This document shows, in pieces, positions 37,253 through 38,241 of a stretch of 38,241 nt of DNA. The translations under genes were made by a program, and so were the position numbers. The DNA is from an uncultured Clostridium sp. (lineage in GTDB: Bacteria > Bacillota > Clostridia > TANB77 > CAG-508), in contig CAMXJY010000016.1 in assembly GCA_947244325.1 (NCBI GenBank), positions 1-38,241 on the forward strand, read 5' to 3'. The notes under the pieces are model-generated. The model was not told where the DNA came from, made no database searches, and was given only the letters and a program-made list of their open reading frames with translations. The stretch's first letter is position 1; each line of letters opens with the position of its first letter.

Positions 37253-37295
37253 ACATTAATACTCCCAACTAAAATTTATATTCTCTCTAGTATAT

Positions 37296-37324
37296 TTTAT
37301 ATCACAAAATTTAAAATTTAACAA
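37296..37324 (-). promoter_or_regulatory. Promoter of the Type ISP operon
   Basis: TTGTTA (37319-37324) and TATAAA (37296-37301) on the - strand, 17 bp apart, in the same TATAAAATATA context as the promoter at 13970-13998. Confidence 0.6.
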
Positions 37325-37350
37325 TAAAATAGCCAATATTTTAGGTTAAT

Positions 37351-37383
37351 CTGTCGAATTCTATTTTCTACATTTTTCGACAG
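37351..37383. promoter_or_regulatory. Inverted pair of Spo0A-box-like motifs
   Basis: CTGTCGAA (37351-37358) and TTCGACAG (37376-37383) form an 8-bp inverted repeat with 17 bp between. It lies 27 bp upstream of the -35 of the Type ISP promoter. Each arm contains the TGTCGAA core. A weak hairpin terminator is the alternative. Confidence 0.4.
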
Positions 37384-37412
37384 TTTTGAGTTTTATTATA
37401 ACAAAAATTAAT

Positions 37413-37441
37413 ATAGGACTATAATGAAAATATAGTCCTAT
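37413..37441 (-). terminator. Terminator after mobC
   Basis: 11-bp perfect stem ATAGGACTATA/TATAGTCCTAT (37413-37423, 37431-37441) with a 7-nt loop, 9 bp past the mobC stop. The - strand continues ATTAATTTTTG, so the U-tract is slightly displaced. Confidence 0.55.
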
Positions 37442-37450
37442 TGTTAATTC

Positions 37451-37855
37451 TTACTTAATTTTATTACGATTTATTTCTTGACACATTTCCAAATCAAGTT
37501 TTTTAGTAATTAAATCTCTTATCTTTATTTGCATTTTGTATATAGCTTTCATTAAACGTAGAAGTTCTTCTCTATTTTCTTCTGAAATTTGAGTAGCAAA
37601 TTTGCAAATGTGCCTTACATCTTTAACCATACTATTAATTTCTTTATTGCTTTCACAATATGCATTAATAATCTCTTCTTCTCCTTTTATTTTATAATTA
37701 GTTACTCTTTCATAAATTGCTGCATCTCTGATATATGGTGCAAGTCTCCTATAACAGTAATTGTGTGCTTTAGCTTCAATTAAACTTCTTTCTTCATCAG
37801 AAACCCATACTTTTATACTTTTTCTTCTTTGACTTGGATTTAAATATTGTCTCAT
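37451..37855 (-). CDS. mobC: MobC-like relaxosome accessory protein
   Basis: About 134 aa from the ATG at 37855, with AAAGGAGGTG 9 nt upstream (the TTG at 37861 is too close). The N-terminal RRKSIKVWVSDEERSLIEAKA is a ribbon-helix-helix DNA-binding start. The segment around YIRDAAI and INAYCESNKEINSMVKDVRHICK matches the MobC family, ending in a helical tail. MobC binds oriT and helps the relaxase open the DNA. Its relaxase would be expected nearby, but none is seen on this side in the window, so it probably lies to the right or left as part of element B's core. It follows the next gene with only a ribosome site between. Confidence 0.8.
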   Translation of the reverse strand: MRQYLNPSQRRKSIKVWVSDEERSLIEAKAHNYCYRRLAPYIRDAAIYERVTNYKIKGEEEIINAYCESNKEINSMVKDVRHICKFATQISEENREELLRLMKAIYKMQIKIRDLITKKLDLEMCQEINRNKIK

Positions 37856-37870
37856 AATCAATCACCTCCT

Positions 37871-38241
37871 TTAATTAATTCCAAAAAACTCATCATAAGC
37901 ATATCCAGCTTCAATATATTTTTCTGTTAATTCCATTTTATATTTTTCTAATAGTTCCAAATATTTTTGTTTAAAACAATTTTTACATAACCACTCTATA
38001 CCTTCTTTTGAAACAATCATTTTATCATTAGCATAATAAGTAAAAGTATTACCTGAATTTTCTTTAGACATTTTCACTATTGCTCTATGTATTGTATCTT
38101 TCTTTCTATGAAAATAATTTTCTAAATTCGAAAAGTATATATCTTCATTCCACAATGGTTTAGGATTTACTTTCAAGAATTCTTCGTATACTTCTATTCT
38201 CATTTTGAAGAACTCTATATCAGCATCTATTTGTTTCTTTT
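37871..38241 (-). CDS. Unknown protein upstream of mobC, 5' end cut by the window edge
   Basis: The frame is open from the right edge to the stop at 37871. An internal ATG at 38203 has no ribosome site, so the gene most likely starts outside the window. The visible part is about 122 aa, charged and mixed helical, including a possible winged-helix stretch (IYFSNLENYFHRKKDTIHRAIV) and an aromatic C-terminus (AYDEFFGIN). The stop codon runs into the mobC ribosome site, so the two are co-translated. Possibly a mobilization or plasmid-type DNA-binding protein; not recognised. Confidence 0.6.
   Translation of the reverse strand, partial: KKQIDADIEFFKMRIEVYEEFLKVNPKPLWNEDIYFSNLENYFHRKKDTIHRAIVKMSKENSGNTFTYYANDKMIVSKEGIEWLCKNCFKQKYLELLEKYKMELTEKYIEAGYAYDEFFGIN

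Noticed and set aside
1..38241. CRISPR arrays or rRNA genes
   Set aside because: No regularly spaced direct repeats of CRISPR size, no cas genes and no rRNA-like GC-rich blocks were seen.

Overview
The window is very AT-rich (by eye roughly a quarter to 30% GC), uses TGA as a stop, and has strong Shine-Dalgarno sites. Its relaxase, replisome-organizer, DnaC and integrase types are those of mobile elements in low-GC Bacillota. A clostridial, possibly spore-forming host is the best guess, since TGTCGAA motifs matching the Spo0A box precede several operons. There is almost no housekeeping content. The window appears to be parts of two integrative/mobilizable elements placed end to end, both loaded with anti-phage genes.

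Element A (left edge to about 23.75 kb). From right to left: a tRNA-fMet 3' fragment serving as attachment site (23752-23796), 11-bp CCCCAA repeats, a folded non-coding region (23493-23596), a tyrosine integrase (22242-23439), a KAP-NTPase/HEPN operon (18791-22007), a zinc-ribbon-like protein of unknown role (17523-18752), an excisionase-type regulator, replisome organizer and DnaC ATPase (15799-17334), a candidate oriT, and a MobP-type relaxase (14095-15467). Left of the relaxase lies a 14-kb leftward defence island. It holds a BcgI-like nuclease/methylase with its specificity subunit (11089-13930), a small DUF262-like remnant, an Mrr-type nuclease, a UvrD-like helicase, a DrmA-type helicase, a DrmB (DUF1998-type) protein, a NERD-domain helicase and a D12-class adenine methylase. 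The DrmA/DrmB pair is the DISARM core, but the partners (Mrr nuclease, two SF1 helicases, Dam-like methylase, no phospholipase-D-type DrmC seen) are not those of classical DISARM.

Element B (about 23.8 kb to the right edge). It starts with three 11-bp GTCCCCAATTT repeats and a small protein. A leftward run of defence genes follows: a PHP-SMC (TrlF-like) ATPase, an RloA/RloB (AbiL-like) pair, a metallophosphoesterase, and a three-gene operon made of a single-chain Type ISP restriction-modification enzyme, a Cap4/DUF4297-like nuclease and a short SMC/ABC-type ATPase. MobC and the 3' part of a further gene lie at the right edge, so the relaxase of element B is probably just outside the window. 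Since the tRNA fragment lacks its 5' half, the intact tRNA-fMet is expected further right, consistent with successive insertions at one tRNA site.

Four genes (drmB, the UvrD-like helicase, the relaxase and the integrase) are each broken by +1 frameshifts, mostly in A6-A7 runs. Removing one base restores full-length family members. This is either homopolymer over-calling in the assembly or shared decay or phase variation. All calls come from reading the sequence and motifs; no database search was possible.
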